64,000 bases of DNA from Aquimarina sp. Aq78 (GTDB taxonomy: Bacteria > Bacteroidota > Bacteroidia > Flavobacteriales > Flavobacteriaceae), in the NCBI RefSeq assembly GCF_900299525.1, contig NZ_OMKA01000007.1, forward strand, positions 62,001 through 126,000. The letters run 5' to 3'. Below are positions 8,217 to 16,186 of the stretch, piece by piece (the stretch's first letter is position 1; each line of letters begins with the position of its first letter). The position numbers and the translations under genes were made by a program. The notes beneath the pieces are model-generated. The model saw only the letters and a list, made by a program, of their open reading frames with translations, did no database searches and was not told the origin of the DNA.

Positions 8217-8915
8217 ATGAAAAGAAAACATCCATATTTTGCTTTTTGCATTGTAGTATTGATAGTAGTAGGATGTGCAAGAAAAGAAGTAAACAATATG
8301 CAAATAGACCATATCATACTGGCCATAAACGACCTTGATTTGGGCATTAAGCAATTTGAGGAATTAACTGGGGTAAAAGCCATATATGGAGGAGGGCATC
8401 CAAACAGTTATACTCATAATGCTATAATACCTATGGACGATATGATTTATATTGAAATCCTGGCACCAAAGAATGAATTGGACACAATTCCTGAATTTTT
8501 TAAAAACATGAATGTTTTAAAACCTATTGGTTTTGCAATAGCTACCGATACCATAGAATTTCTGGAGAAAACAATCGTAGACTCTCAATTTGAAACCAAA
8601 GGAATTGAAAATTGGTCAAGAAATAAACCCAACGGAGAGGAATTGAAATGGAAGTTATTACGGATAACTAATCCAGGGCTAAACATTAATCCTTTCTTTA
8701 TAAGTTGGTCTGATAAAACAACTCATCCTTCGGTTCAAAAGAACACGCTTTGTTCTTTGAAAGAATTTCAGATTAAAACTCCGCATAAGAAAGATATAAC
8801 AGACATTTTATTGAAGAACAAATCAACGATTCAATTCATGAAGGTGGAAGATAGTGATACAATACAACTTAAATTCACCATTAAAACCCCAAAAGGAGAG
8901 GTAATATTTAAATAA
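8217..8915 (+). CDS. VOC-family (glyoxalase-like) lipoprotein
   Basis: From the chosen Met the protein is 232 residues and begins with a lipoprotein signal (FCIVVLIVVGC, lipobox VVGC). The glyoxalase-like domain follows: MQIDHIILAINDLDLGIKQF, then NSYTHNAIIPMDDMIYIEIL. The domain resembles the Glyoxalase_3 group; His in DHI and Glu in YIEIL are candidate metal ligands. VOC proteins perform isomerase, dioxygenase or resistance functions; none is indicated. Export of a VOC domain is unusual. Upstream in-frame starts (8187, 8208) would spoil the signal peptide, so 8217 is preferred. Confidence 0.72.
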   Translation: MKRKHPYFAFCIVVLIVVGCARKEVNNMQIDHIILAINDLDLGIKQFEELTGVKAIYGGGHPNSYTHNAIIPMDDMIYIEILAPKNELDTIPEFFKNMNVLKPIGFAIATDTIEFLEKTIVDSQFETKGIENWSRNKPNGEELKWKLLRITNPGLNINPFFISWSDKTTHPSVQKNTLCSLKEFQIKTPHKKDITDILLKNKSTIQFMKVEDSDTIQLKFTIKTPKGEVIFK

Positions 8916-8927
8916 CTATACATAACA

Positions 8928-9066
8928 ATACCCCACTGCGCGATTTACAATCTGTGCAATATAATAACACATCGTCTAGATAAAAACCTTGACAAGCGTG
9001 ATTTTTATGATATACAAACGCTTGTAAACAGGTATATGCGTACTGGTATGCATATACTATTATTGG
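8928..9066. repeat. Composite intergenic repeat (REP palindrome + hairpin)
   Basis: GCGATTTACAATCTGTGC, ACACATCGTCTAGATAAAAA, CCTTGACAAGCGTG, then hairpin GTATATGCGTAC-TG-GTATGCATATAC and TATTGGTAGC. Ends 43 bases before the NERD gene. Confidence 0.7.
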
Positions 9067-9108
9067 TAGCTATTGGTAAACAAAAACTCTTAACAACAAT
9101 ACATCAAA

Positions 9109-9867
9109 ATGGAATTCTTAATTATCTTAATTATTTTAGTTTTTTATGGAATTTCTTACTACATAAAGAAACGAGTTGTTCCGAAAATTAAAGGAGCTCT
9201 TGGAGAGTATAAAGTATCTACTAAGCTAAAACGTCTCAAAAAAAAAGAATATCTAATTTTAAATAATGTCTTATTCAAAATCGGTAATTCGACTACTCAA
9301 ATAGATCACATTGTAATTTGTAAAAGTGGAATTTTTGTTATTGAAACAAAAAATTATAAAGGTTGGATTCATGGACATGAAAACTCTGAATATTGGACAC
9401 AAACGATATATAAATACAAAAAGAAACTTAGAAACCCAATAAAACAAAATTGGGTTCATGTATACGCGATAAAAAAAATACTTTCAGAATATAACTATGT
9501 TAAATATTTTCCAATAGTTGTTTTTGCCGGAAGCGGGAAATTAAAAAATATAACAACTACCCTACCTGTTATTTATACGAATAAACTTCTTAAAACAATA
9601 AAGAAATTAAATGAACAAGAAAATTTATCATACAATCAAATGAAATTGATTTCAGATAAGTTACATCAATTCAACATAATTGATAGAAAAGAAAATAGAA
9701 ATCACGTTAAACAGGTAAGAAAACAGATTCGTGAGCGAAAGAAAAAGGAAAAACTAAAAATTTGTCCAAGGTGCGGAAATGGCCTAATCAAAAAAAAAGG
9801 AAAATATGGTAGATTTTATGGTTGTCAAAATTTTCCAAAATGTAGATATACATTAAGTATAAATTAA
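9109..9867 (+). CDS. Membrane-anchored NERD-domain protein with C-terminal topoisomerase-type zinc finger
   Basis: 252 residues. An N-terminal hydrophobic anchor (2-17) leads into a NERD domain (about 30-150): GALGEYKVSTKLKRL, TTQIDHIVICKSGIFVIETK and GWIHGHENSEYW. A basic linker (RKQIRERKKKEKLK) precedes a four-Cys finger, CPRCG ... YGCQNFPKCRYT, of the topoisomerase I C4 type. NERD is a restriction-endonuclease-like fold; the D...E-x-K pattern (QIDHIV ... VIETKN) supports possible nuclease activity. The zinc finger would give single-strand DNA binding. Physiological role unknown; a function in DNA processing or defence is inference. Confidence 0.85.
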   Translation: MEFLIILIILVFYGISYYIKKRVVPKIKGALGEYKVSTKLKRLKKKEYLILNNVLFKIGNSTTQIDHIVICKSGIFVIETKNYKGWIHGHENSEYWTQTIYKYKKKLRNPIKQNWVHVYAIKKILSEYNYVKYFPIVVFAGSGKLKNITTTLPVIYTNKLLKTIKKLNEQENLSYNQMKLISDKLHQFNIIDRKENRNHVKQVRKQIRERKKKEKLKICPRCGNGLIKKKGKYGRFYGCQNFPKCRYTLSIN

Positions 9868-9910
9868 TTCCCAAAATAAAATTAACTTTATCGACATCAA
9901 TCAACATGTT

Positions 9911-10369
9911 ATGAGAAACCAAATTATACTAGTAGCTTGTTCGTTTATTTTTATAACCTGCAACAAAAACGAAACCGCCCCAACCCTATCAAAACCTAAA
10001 GAGATCAAAAAAATAGAAGGAGCATGGAAAATGGTGTATGGAGAGATTAGAGAAGGAGATTCTGTAAAAATTAAAGATATGACCTCATCAGATTTTATAA
10101 AAATCATCGGTAAGGATCATTTTGCATTTTTTAATCAAGATCATACCAACCCAGATGGTTTTTATGGAGGCGGAGGAACATATACTCTAGAAGGGAATAC
10201 GTATACAGAAACATTACAATATTGTGCGGTAGAAGCTGTAAGAGGTCACAAATTTCCATTTACAGTAGAAATAAAAGGAGATACTCTTATTCAATATGGG
10301 CTAGAGGAAGTAAAAGAAGCGAACATAAAAAGGTATGTTGTAGAAAAATATATTAGAAAGAATAAATAG
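9911..10369 (+). CDS. Lipocalin-like lipoprotein
   Basis: 152 residues with a lipoprotein signal (SFIFITC, Cys17). A single small beta-rich domain follows: KIEGAWKMVYGEIREGD, then GGGTYTLEGNTYTETL and GDTLIQYGLEEVKE. The order W-x-x-V ... Y ... Y-T-E ... is that of bacterial lipocalin-like/DUF4488-type proteins. Probably outer-membrane or periplasm anchored; ligand unknown. Starts 43 bases after the NERD gene without a repeat between them, so the two may be co-transcribed. Confidence 0.6.
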   Translation: MRNQIILVACSFIFITCNKNETAPTLSKPKEIKKIEGAWKMVYGEIREGDSVKIKDMTSSDFIKIIGKDHFAFFNQDHTNPDGFYGGGGTYTLEGNTYTETLQYCAVEAVRGHKFPFTVEIKGDTLIQYGLEEVKEANIKRYVVEKYIRKNK

Positions 10370-10377
10370 TATATTTT

Positions 10378-10566
10378 TTTAGACCTGACAACGCGGATTT
10401 GAAATCCGTTAATGATACTCAAACAAAAAAGTTCTTCCGCGACCCTATACATTACCATTGCTATATCAAAAAGATAATGGTAGTTTTGGGTAGTTAAAAA
10501 ACAAAACACTTGCAAACACCTATAAACTGATATATGTGTACTGGTACATATGTATTATTGTTACCT
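10378..10566. repeat. Composite intergenic repeat (REP palindrome + B block + hairpin)
   Basis: GCGGATTTGAAATCCGT palindrome, AATGATACTCAAACAAAAAA, B block (CTATACATTACCATTGC ... GTAGTTTTGGGTAGTT), hairpin GATATATGTGTAC-TG-GTACATATGTAT then ATTGTTACC. It ends 15 bases before the next ATG. Confidence 0.7.
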
Positions 10567-10580
10567 GCAAGCACAAAAAA

Positions 10581-10898
10581 ATGAATGCTGAAGAATTTGT
10601 AAAAGCATTTTATAAAGAAAAACAAGAACTCTTAAAAGAGTATTTAAGTGACAATTCAAAGACTGAGGTTAGGACGTTGATCCAAACTCTTAGACTGACG
10701 GACGAGCAGAATGAAATAATGAAAAAAGTGTTGGATTCGTCATTTACGAATATATTTTATACAATTTTACTCGGATTAGATGGCTCTGCTTCAATTGGCG
10801 GAATTCAAAAAATGTACGATTTGAAAGATAAAAACGGAAATCAATTAAGTGGAGAAATAGAAGATTATGCTTATGAATATTTTCACGAATCGGATTAA
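10581..10898 (+). CDS. Hypothetical small acidic protein
   Basis: 105 residues from the Met at 10581; an earlier in-frame start at 10536 lies inside the repeat hairpin and is less likely. Mostly helical, acidic, no signal peptide or membrane segment. A conserved-looking central stretch TNIFYTILLGLDGSASIGG is followed by IQKMYDLKDKNG. Size and composition recall immunity-type cassette proteins, but no family is recognised. Followed 11 bases later by a membrane protein that may be co-expressed. Confidence 0.6.
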   Translation: MNAEEFVKAFYKEKQELLKEYLSDNSKTEVRTLIQTLRLTDEQNEIMKKVLDSSFTNIFYTILLGLDGSASIGGIQKMYDLKDKNGNQLSGEIEDYAYEYFHESD

Positions 10899-10909
10899 AA
10901 AAATAAAAC

Positions 10910-11305
10910 GTGAAATTATATAAACCACTTTTTTCTATAATTATAATCATTGTCCAACTGATATTATCTCTGGAAGACTATTATCAACTACAAGAATGGA
11001 AAAAAGAAAACCCCGAACTTGATTCATTGATAAATTTAGTTATACATTACGACACTTTATTTTTATTTGTTTTGATAATTGGAATCTATGAAATGCGAAC
11101 CAAACCAAGTCTAATAAAAAAACTTATTCGGATACTTTTAGTTTGTATTGTTTTTGGATATTGCTTTTCTGGGATTATTCCAATCGAAGATTTTAAATTT
11201 GGTATTTACAACACCGCTTGGTTTTCAGCCGTAGTTGCAATTGTTCTGATTTTAATTCAAATGGGGAAATATGGAACTAAGAAAATAAATAAAGCCTGCA
11301 GGTAA
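10910..11305 (+). CDS. Small four-helix membrane protein
   Basis: 131 residues beginning with GTG, 11 bases after the preceding stop. Hydrophobic segments at about 6-22, 45-62, 73-92 and 103-122. No family recognised. Probably an operon with the acidic protein upstream. Its TAA stop is itself the first three bases of the following repeat arm (TAACAACATATATGTG), so gene end and element end coincide. Confidence 0.6.
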   Translation: MKLYKPLFSIIIIIVQLILSLEDYYQLQEWKKENPELDSLINLVIHYDTLFLFVLIIGIYEMRTKPSLIKKLIRILLVCIVFGYCFSGIIPIEDFKFGIYNTAWFSAVVAIVLILIQMGKYGTKKINKACR

Positions 11306-11470
11306 CAACATATATGTGATCATAGCAGCTAAGTGATCAATCGAATGGTTGTTGTATTTTTGGTAAAGCGCAATAATTGCAGAAAGGAAAAGTTAGCAAC
11401 TAATGCGCAGAAAAATCGAAAAGCAAGGTAACATTTTACCCTGCTACGACACATATATTAAACGTTAGCA
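11303..11470. repeat. attC-like element, 168 bp, overlapping the stop codon
   Basis: Left arm TAACAACATATATGTG, then ATCATAGCAG (11303-11329). Right arm CTGCTACGAC, then ACATATATTAAACGTTAGC (11441-11469). The arms pair as ATATATGTG and CATAGCAG against CGTAGCAG, with extra bases on the right arm only. The interior holds TGGTAAAGCGCAATAA, shared with 27941-28041. It ends 16 bases before the next ATG. Confidence 0.7.
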
Positions 11471-11486
11471 ATAATTAAAAAAAATA

Positions 11487-11846
11487 ATGAAAAGGATATT
11501 TATCTTACTATTCATTTTCTCCTCTTTAACATCTTGTAATCTTAAAGAGAAAATTCAGAAAATAAGTAAAATCAATGATGAATTAGAAACTGAATTCAAG
11601 CATGATCAAATCTTTAGCGCTTTCAACTTTGGAACAGATGAAGAAAGTAACTATTTCTTAATAAGCTTTTATGAATATGACTTAACAAACAAAACGCATT
11701 CTGAATTAGAAACAATTGCTAAAAAGGTTAAGACTTTTTTTAAGAAAAATAATCCGGAATATAATAATCTTGATTTTATTGAAATTAGATTTACGAAATC
11801 AGATCAGGAAACTGCAAACTCTTTTGTGAATTTTAGATTTGAATGA
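11487..11846 (+). CDS. Small lipoprotein of unknown function
   Basis: 119 residues with lipoprotein signal (IFSSLTSC, Cys17). The mature part is highly charged: a helix KEKIQKISKINDELETEF and a second half with FFKKNNPEYNNLDFIEIRF. No family recognised. Single-gene unit between two repeats. Confidence 0.65.
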   Translation: MKRIFILLFIFSSLTSCNLKEKIQKISKINDELETEFKHDQIFSAFNFGTDEESNYFLISFYEYDLTNKTHSELETIAKKVKTFFKKNNPEYNNLDFIEIRFTKSDQETANSFVNFRFE

Positions 11847-11854
11847 ACTATTAC

Positions 11855-12036
11855 TAACAATGCCTATGAGTTTATTGCGGCGAAATTCCTTGGCAGAATT
11901 TCATGCGGATTTGCAATCCGTGTAACACAATACTCATCGCCTACATAAAAATCTTGACAGGTGTGAGTTTTATGATATACATAAACGGATCAATTTTTGA
12001 TAATAATTGCCAGTATAATTTGGCACTACTCGAGAT
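11855..12036. repeat. Intergenic repeat copy A (arm + REP palindrome + leader)
   Basis: A left arm (TAACAATGCCTATGAG) is followed by the REP palindrome GCGGATTTGCAATCCGT at 11905 and then TTGACAGGTGTGAGTTTTAT. A leader with the small hairpin TGCCA...TGGCA leads into the next ATG. 11905-12053 matches 13944-14096 with roughly a dozen differences. Confidence 0.75.
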
Positions 12037-12678
12037 ATGAATAGAAATTTGATATTATTAATCATTTTTATCCCAATTATATCATTTTCACAATCAATTA
12101 AAAATTGGAATGAGAGAACTTATGATGCTTTAAATACAATTAAACCCGATTTAACAAAAGAGCAGTTTAACTATTTTAAATCTATAATTCTAAACAGACA
12201 AAAGTATCAAACACAAAAAAGAATAGATTCAACAAAAGGAGTTATCAAAATAGTAGAAGGCTATGATTTTGTAGATAATAAGTTTGGAATTATTGAAGAA
12301 TATCGTTTTTCAAATGGAAGAATATTCACTTATTTGAATAATTTAAAAGAATGGGGAGTCAGTTTCGATGACTACAACAATTTTGTTGAAGCAAGTATTA
12401 GAAAGCACAAAATTGATACAATTCTTCCACGAAAATACACTGCTGTATTAGGTTGTATAGCAAATAAGCGCGCAATTAGAAAATCAAAAAGAATTGAGAA
12501 GATGGCTAAAAACCAAGGTGTCGTAATTGAAAATTATTTAAAAATAGAAACGTTAATTGACTCGGTAATTGATAAAATTTATATTTCATTTTTAATTCCA
12601 AAAAGTGGAGCTAGAGAAGTTGAAATATCTTATGGCCCATTTTATCTTGATGTTGAATTGGAATATTGGTTGAATTAA
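12037..12678 (+). CDS. Secreted hypothetical protein
   Basis: 213 residues with a signal peptide (about 1-18, IIFIPIISFS). The mature protein is basic and lysine-rich (NKRAIRKSKRIEKMAKNQG), with several IDS/LIDS patches. No known domain recognised. Its first codons and upstream leader are duplicated at 13944-14096, where the coding sequence stops after eleven codons. The stop codon lies within TTAACAACTGG, again the start of a repeat arm. Confidence 0.65.
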   Translation: MNRNLILLIIFIPIISFSQSIKNWNERTYDALNTIKPDLTKEQFNYFKSIILNRQKYQTQKRIDSTKGVIKIVEGYDFVDNKFGIIEEYRFSNGRIFTYLNNLKEWGVSFDDYNNFVEASIRKHKIDTILPRKYTAVLGCIANKRAIRKSKRIEKMAKNQGVVIENYLKIETLIDSVIDKIYISFLIPKSGAREVEISYGPFYLDVELEYWLN

Positions 12679-12772
12679 CAACTGGTTACAACAAGGCATA
12701 TGTGCTCATAGCTGCTAAATGACAAACAGATACTTCAACATAAAAACAGGAAATAACACTATGATACCTGAT

Positions 12773-13267
12773 ATGCTTATGAGATTAATAATTTCAATAC
12801 TCCTTTTATTTATTTCAAGTTTTGGCTTTGGGCAAAATATCGGAGGGTATTTTAACTATGAAAAAGTCAAAAAATCTGTACCAGAATATGAAACTAATAA
12901 AGATTTAATAAAGGAACTGGAGACCAAATATAACGACTCACTTTTAGTAATTGTCAGCCCTTTTCAAAAAAGAATCTCAGATGCTCCTCATATTGACTAT
13001 TCTCCTGAGGAATTAGAAAAAATTCAAGATTCAATTCAAAAATTAGAACAGAAAATAGAATCATTTCGTAAATCGGCTCTTGAGATTATTGAATCAAAAA
13101 GGAAAAAACTTGACAGGTCAATTAATAAAATAATTTTGGTATCAATCAATGATTTTTGCAAATCGAAAAATATTAGCTATTTAACCAAAAAAAATGATTT
13201 ACTATTTTGTGTAGAATGTTTAGACTACACTAATGAATTGATTGAGTTTATGAAATTAAAAAAATGA
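12773..13267 (+). CDS. Skp/OmpH-like periplasmic protein
   Basis: 164 residues from the Met at 12773, chosen because it gives a normal signal peptide (LIISILLLFISSFGFG). The mature N-terminus GGYFNYEKVKKSVPEYETN matches the beta strand and PEY motif that opens OmpH/Skp chaperones (usual form: x-V-D-x-x-x-I-L-x-x-xPEY). A long coiled coil follows (about 35-110, EELEKIQDSIQKLEQKIESF) and a short terminal beta/alpha part. Genuine Skp genes sit beside bamA; this one is alone between repeat arms, so it is an accessory variant. Chaperone activity is inference. Confidence 0.65.
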   Translation: MLMRLIISILLLFISSFGFGQNIGGYFNYEKVKKSVPEYETNKDLIKELETKYNDSLLVIVSPFQKRISDAPHIDYSPEELEKIQDSIQKLEQKIESFRKSALEIIESKRKKLDRSINKIILVSINDFCKSKNISYLTKKNDLLFCVECLDYTNELIEFMKLKK

Positions 13268-13334
13268 TGTATCACAACAACCCGTATAACTCATAGCTGT
13301 TAAATCCCTCAAAAGTAATTCATTACGATTTTAT

Positions 13335-13342
13335 TACCTTAG
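13335..13342 (+). promoter_or_regulatory. Possible -7-like element TACCTTAG
   Basis: TACCTTAG followed by TGATTCAC lies 39 bases upstream of the SRPBCC start. Nearly the same string (TACCTTAG then TAATTCATAC) precedes the aquaporin gene at 19063. It resembles the Bacteroidota TAnnTTTG element with A for T; no -33 element is clear. Confidence 0.3.
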
Positions 13343-13380
13343 TGATTCACTGTAGCTAATTTCAAACTTAATCTTAAATC

Positions 13381-13824
13381 ATGAAGATAAACAGATTACA
13401 ATTTTCAATTGATATTAAGGCAGAGAAAACCAAGATATGGAACGCACTATGGAGCGATAATCTCTATCGTGACTGGGCTAGCGTATTTTTTGAAGGTTCT
13501 TATGCCGTTACCGATAATTGGAAAGAAGGTAGTACAGTAGTATTCCTTTCTCCTGATCAAAGTGGTATCTATAGCATCATCGAAACACACATTCCTAATA
13601 AAATCATGAAGTTTAAACATATCGGAAATGTGGTAAAGGGAAAGGAACAACCTATTGATGATGAAACAAAAGCATGGTCGGGCGCCACAGAAATTTACAC
13701 ACTTACTGGTGAAACAGATAATAATACACTTCATGTTGAAATAGATGTCCTTGACGAGCACCTGGACTTTATGACAATCACATTTCCAAAAGCACTGGAA
13801 AAAGTAAAGAATAACTGCAGTTAA
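13381..13824 (+). CDS. SRPBCC (AHSA1/START-like) protein
   Basis: 147 residues, cytoplasmic. Begins FSIDIKAEKTKIWNALW, the first strand and helix of SRPBCC folds, with DWASVFFEGS and WKEGSTVVFLSPDQSGIYS following. It ends with the long C-terminal helix TFPKALEKVKNNCS. These proteins bind hydrophobic ligands or act as Aha1-like cofactors; the ligand is unknown. The stop TAA is part of TTAACAACATGTATAATTC, a repeat left arm, so the gene is fitted tightly to its downstream element. Confidence 0.8.
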   Translation: MKINRLQFSIDIKAEKTKIWNALWSDNLYRDWASVFFEGSYAVTDNWKEGSTVVFLSPDQSGIYSIIETHIPNKIMKFKHIGNVVKGKEQPIDDETKAWSGATEIYTLTGETDNNTLHVEIDVLDEHLDFMTITFPKALEKVKNNCS

Positions 13825-14096
13825 CAACATGTATAATTCATCGCTTCTAATTTTCCTCTCAGAAAATCATAGTGAGTGAATTATGGTTCTACGAGCTTTT
13901 GCACGTTTATTTCCAAACAAAGAAACCATATACAACTCCGAAAGCACGGACTTGCAATCCGTGTAACACAATACTCAGCGCCTACATAAAAACTTTGACA
14001 AGTATGAGTTTTATGATATACATAAGTGGATCAATTTTTGATAATAATTGCCAATACAATTTGGCACTACTCGAGATATGAATAGAATTTTGTTCT
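13822..14096. repeat. Intergenic repeat copy B, carrying a truncated gene start
   Basis: Left arm TAACAACATGTATAATTC overlaps the stop. A block matching 6661-6776 follows, then REP palindrome CACGGACTTGCAATCCGTG at 13943 and the leader of copy A. Its ATG at 14078 gives only MNRILFFLINA before a stop. The gap up to 14289 after this shows nothing else but AT-rich sequence. Confidence 0.7.
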
Positions 14097-14289
14097 TTCT
14101 GATTAATGCTTAAATATATTGAGAATCAAATTTAAGACATGTATAATCAATACTACTTCTCTACTCCAATACTGATTGCTACACTAGAGAATCCTATGAA
14201 TTTTAAGTCGTATAAATCTTACATGAATACGTTAATGACAAGCTAAAAAGAAAACTGTAACAATCATTAAATTATTGCATCTTTTTAAG

Positions 14290-15843
14290 ATGAAAACTAA
14301 TTCAAAAATAATGCGATTAACAATTTTAGTAGCCTGCATAATTTTTCAAGTAAGTTTAATCTATGCACAGACTTCATTAAAGGAGATAAACCTGGAAAAC
14401 GGAAAATACAATGTAGGTTTTCAGCACTACACAAGTATTGATAGCACAAGGACATATCAAATCAAAAATGAGTTCAATAATCAACTTATTTACAGACCCA
14501 TCCCAATTAGCATATGGTATCCAGCCAAAATTGATACTAAAAATTCAAAGCAACTAATTGTTTTAAATTATTTAGAAATTTTAAAAGAAGAAGAAGAATG
14601 GAAAAACTTACCAAATGATTTTTTATTGGATTGGTTTCCCTACTTATGGAATACACCACAAAATAAGGCACATCTTAGTGAAAAAGCTAACGCATTTTCT
14701 AATGCGGCTATTTTAGAGGGAAAATATCCTGTAATTGTTTATGCTCCCAGTTATCAAGCGTCTTCGATCGAAAATTTTGCATTATTCGAATATTTAGCAA
14801 GTAATGGTTTTATTGTGATATCCAGTCCTTCTAGAGGGACAGATACAAGATGGTTAGAGGGAGGAACTGCTAAGGATATGGAAACACAATCTAGAGATAT
14901 AGAATTCCTTTTGAAAGAAATTCTTAACTATAAAAATATTGATTCAAATAAAATAGCTCTTATGGGGTTTAGTTTTGGAGGAGTTTCAACTACTATTACT
15001 GCGATGAAAAAGCAAAATATAAAAGCTTTGGTAAGTTTAGATGGGACTGAAAGATATAACTATGCTGTTTTAGAAAAATCACCTTATTTTGATTTAGAAA
15101 AATTTGACATTCCGTATATTCATTTTGCCCAAAAAGATATTCCTAAAGAAGTTTTAATTGCAGAAAAAATCCCTGCTGAATTGAATTATAAATTTCAACT
15201 ATACGATTCTTTAAAATATAGTAATGCTAATAGTTATAAATTCAATGACTTAACACATTCATATTTTAGTTCTTTTGGAGTTTTATTCGCAAATAGAGAT
15301 AAGAGGCAAGATAAAAGTGATGATAAAATCATGAAATCTTATAACCTACTTTCTACACACACCTTACAGTTTTTAAAAGCCTTTTTAAAAGATGATGAAA
15401 AAGCAAAAGAGTTTATAGAAAAGAATCCTAAAGAAAATGGATTTTCGGAAAATCTGATTTCAAAAAAAATGAAAATGGCTCTTGAAAAAGAATTTGACTA
15501 TAAAGACTTTAATGATGTAGCCCTCAATCAAACCTATCAAGATTTAATTTCTTTATACCAAAAACTAAAGGAAAAACATCCAAAACTTCATCTCGAAGAA
15601 GGAATGTTAAATACATTAGGTTTACGATTATCATTTAATCCCAAAAAAGCAGAACATGGTATTAATGTATTTTTATTAGCGTTACATATATATCCAAAAT
15701 CAGCAAATCTATTTGATAGCCTGGCTGAAGCTTATTTATATAATAAAGATTATAAGAATGCCATATTTAATTTTAAAAAATCGTTAGAATTAAACCCTGG
15801 AAATCAAAACGCTATTGACAAAATAAAACAACTTAAAGAATAA
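14290..15843 (+). CDS. Secreted alpha/beta hydrolase with C-terminal TPR
   Basis: 517 residues from the Met at 14290; the earlier in-frame start at 14275 adds only five residues. Signal peptide ends near LIYAQ. The alpha/beta hydrolase domain resembles dienelactone hydrolase/PAF-acetylhydrolase enzymes: RPIPISIWYPAK, KYPVIVYAPSYQ, a nucleophile elbow GFSFGGVS, and a His near NDLTHSYFSS. The C-terminal 120 residues contain TPR-type helices (NLFDSLAEAYLYNKDYKNAI, then FNFKKSLELNP). Probably a periplasmic esterase or lipase; substrate unknown. A repeat arm (CTAACAGCCTATATAATG) begins 16 bases after the stop. Confidence 0.8.
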   Translation: MKTNSKIMRLTILVACIIFQVSLIYAQTSLKEINLENGKYNVGFQHYTSIDSTRTYQIKNEFNNQLIYRPIPISIWYPAKIDTKNSKQLIVLNYLEILKEEEEWKNLPNDFLLDWFPYLWNTPQNKAHLSEKANAFSNAAILEGKYPVIVYAPSYQASSIENFALFEYLASNGFIVISSPSRGTDTRWLEGGTAKDMETQSRDIEFLLKEILNYKNIDSNKIALMGFSFGGVSTTITAMKKQNIKALVSLDGTERYNYAVLEKSPYFDLEKFDIPYIHFAQKDIPKEVLIAEKIPAELNYKFQLYDSLKYSNANSYKFNDLTHSYFSSFGVLFANRDKRQDKSDDKIMKSYNLLSTHTLQFLKAFLKDDEKAKEFIEKNPKENGFSENLISKKMKMALEKEFDYKDFNDVALNQTYQDLISLYQKLKEKHPKLHLEEGMLNTLGLRLSFNPKKAEHGINVFLLALHIYPKSANLFDSLAEAYLYNKDYKNAIFNFKKSLELNPGNQNAIDKIKQLKE

Positions 15844-15899
15844 AGCTAGTTACTAACAGCCTATATAATGAATTGCAGGTAGTGTTTAAAATACATTTG

Positions 15900-16045
15900 G
15901 ATACAACGCTCGATGTAACGCACTCGATCCCTAGGAACACACCCTTCGACTACGCTCGGGGTCCGTGAAGGATACATTTGATTACCCATGTCGTACTCCG
16001 AGCCCTTCGATAAACTCAGGGCAGGTACGCCGAAGGGTACACATT
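15900..16045. repeat. CCTTCGA-type inverted repeats
   Basis: The gap 15844-16186 contains ACCCTTCGACTACGCTCGGG, GCCCTTCGATAAACTCAGGG and CGCCGAAGGGTAC, short GC-richer inverted repeats of the kind scattered through flavobacterial intergenic DNA. Related copies are at 1559, 18795 and 31110. Confidence 0.6.
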
Positions 16046-16186
16046 TCTAAAAGCCTGAACGGCAACAAATTCATAATAAATTCACAATTAACAGCCGTTA
16101 CGGTCTTTATCAATCTACCTTTAACCTTACTTTCACATATGTCGGTTTCTTATTTTATTACCTTCCGCCGATTAAAAATTCTTCAC

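Noticed and set aside
3078..14289. Canonical integron (intI + attI + attC array)
   Set aside because: No integrase gene and no attI seen; most core sites are GTTGGC/GTTAGC and not GTTRRRY. Only an attC-like description is justified.
15965..16186. N-terminal extension of the metalloprotease ORF
   Set aside because: The extension translates intergenic CCTTCGA repeats; the lipoprotein signal beginning at 16187 is the natural start.
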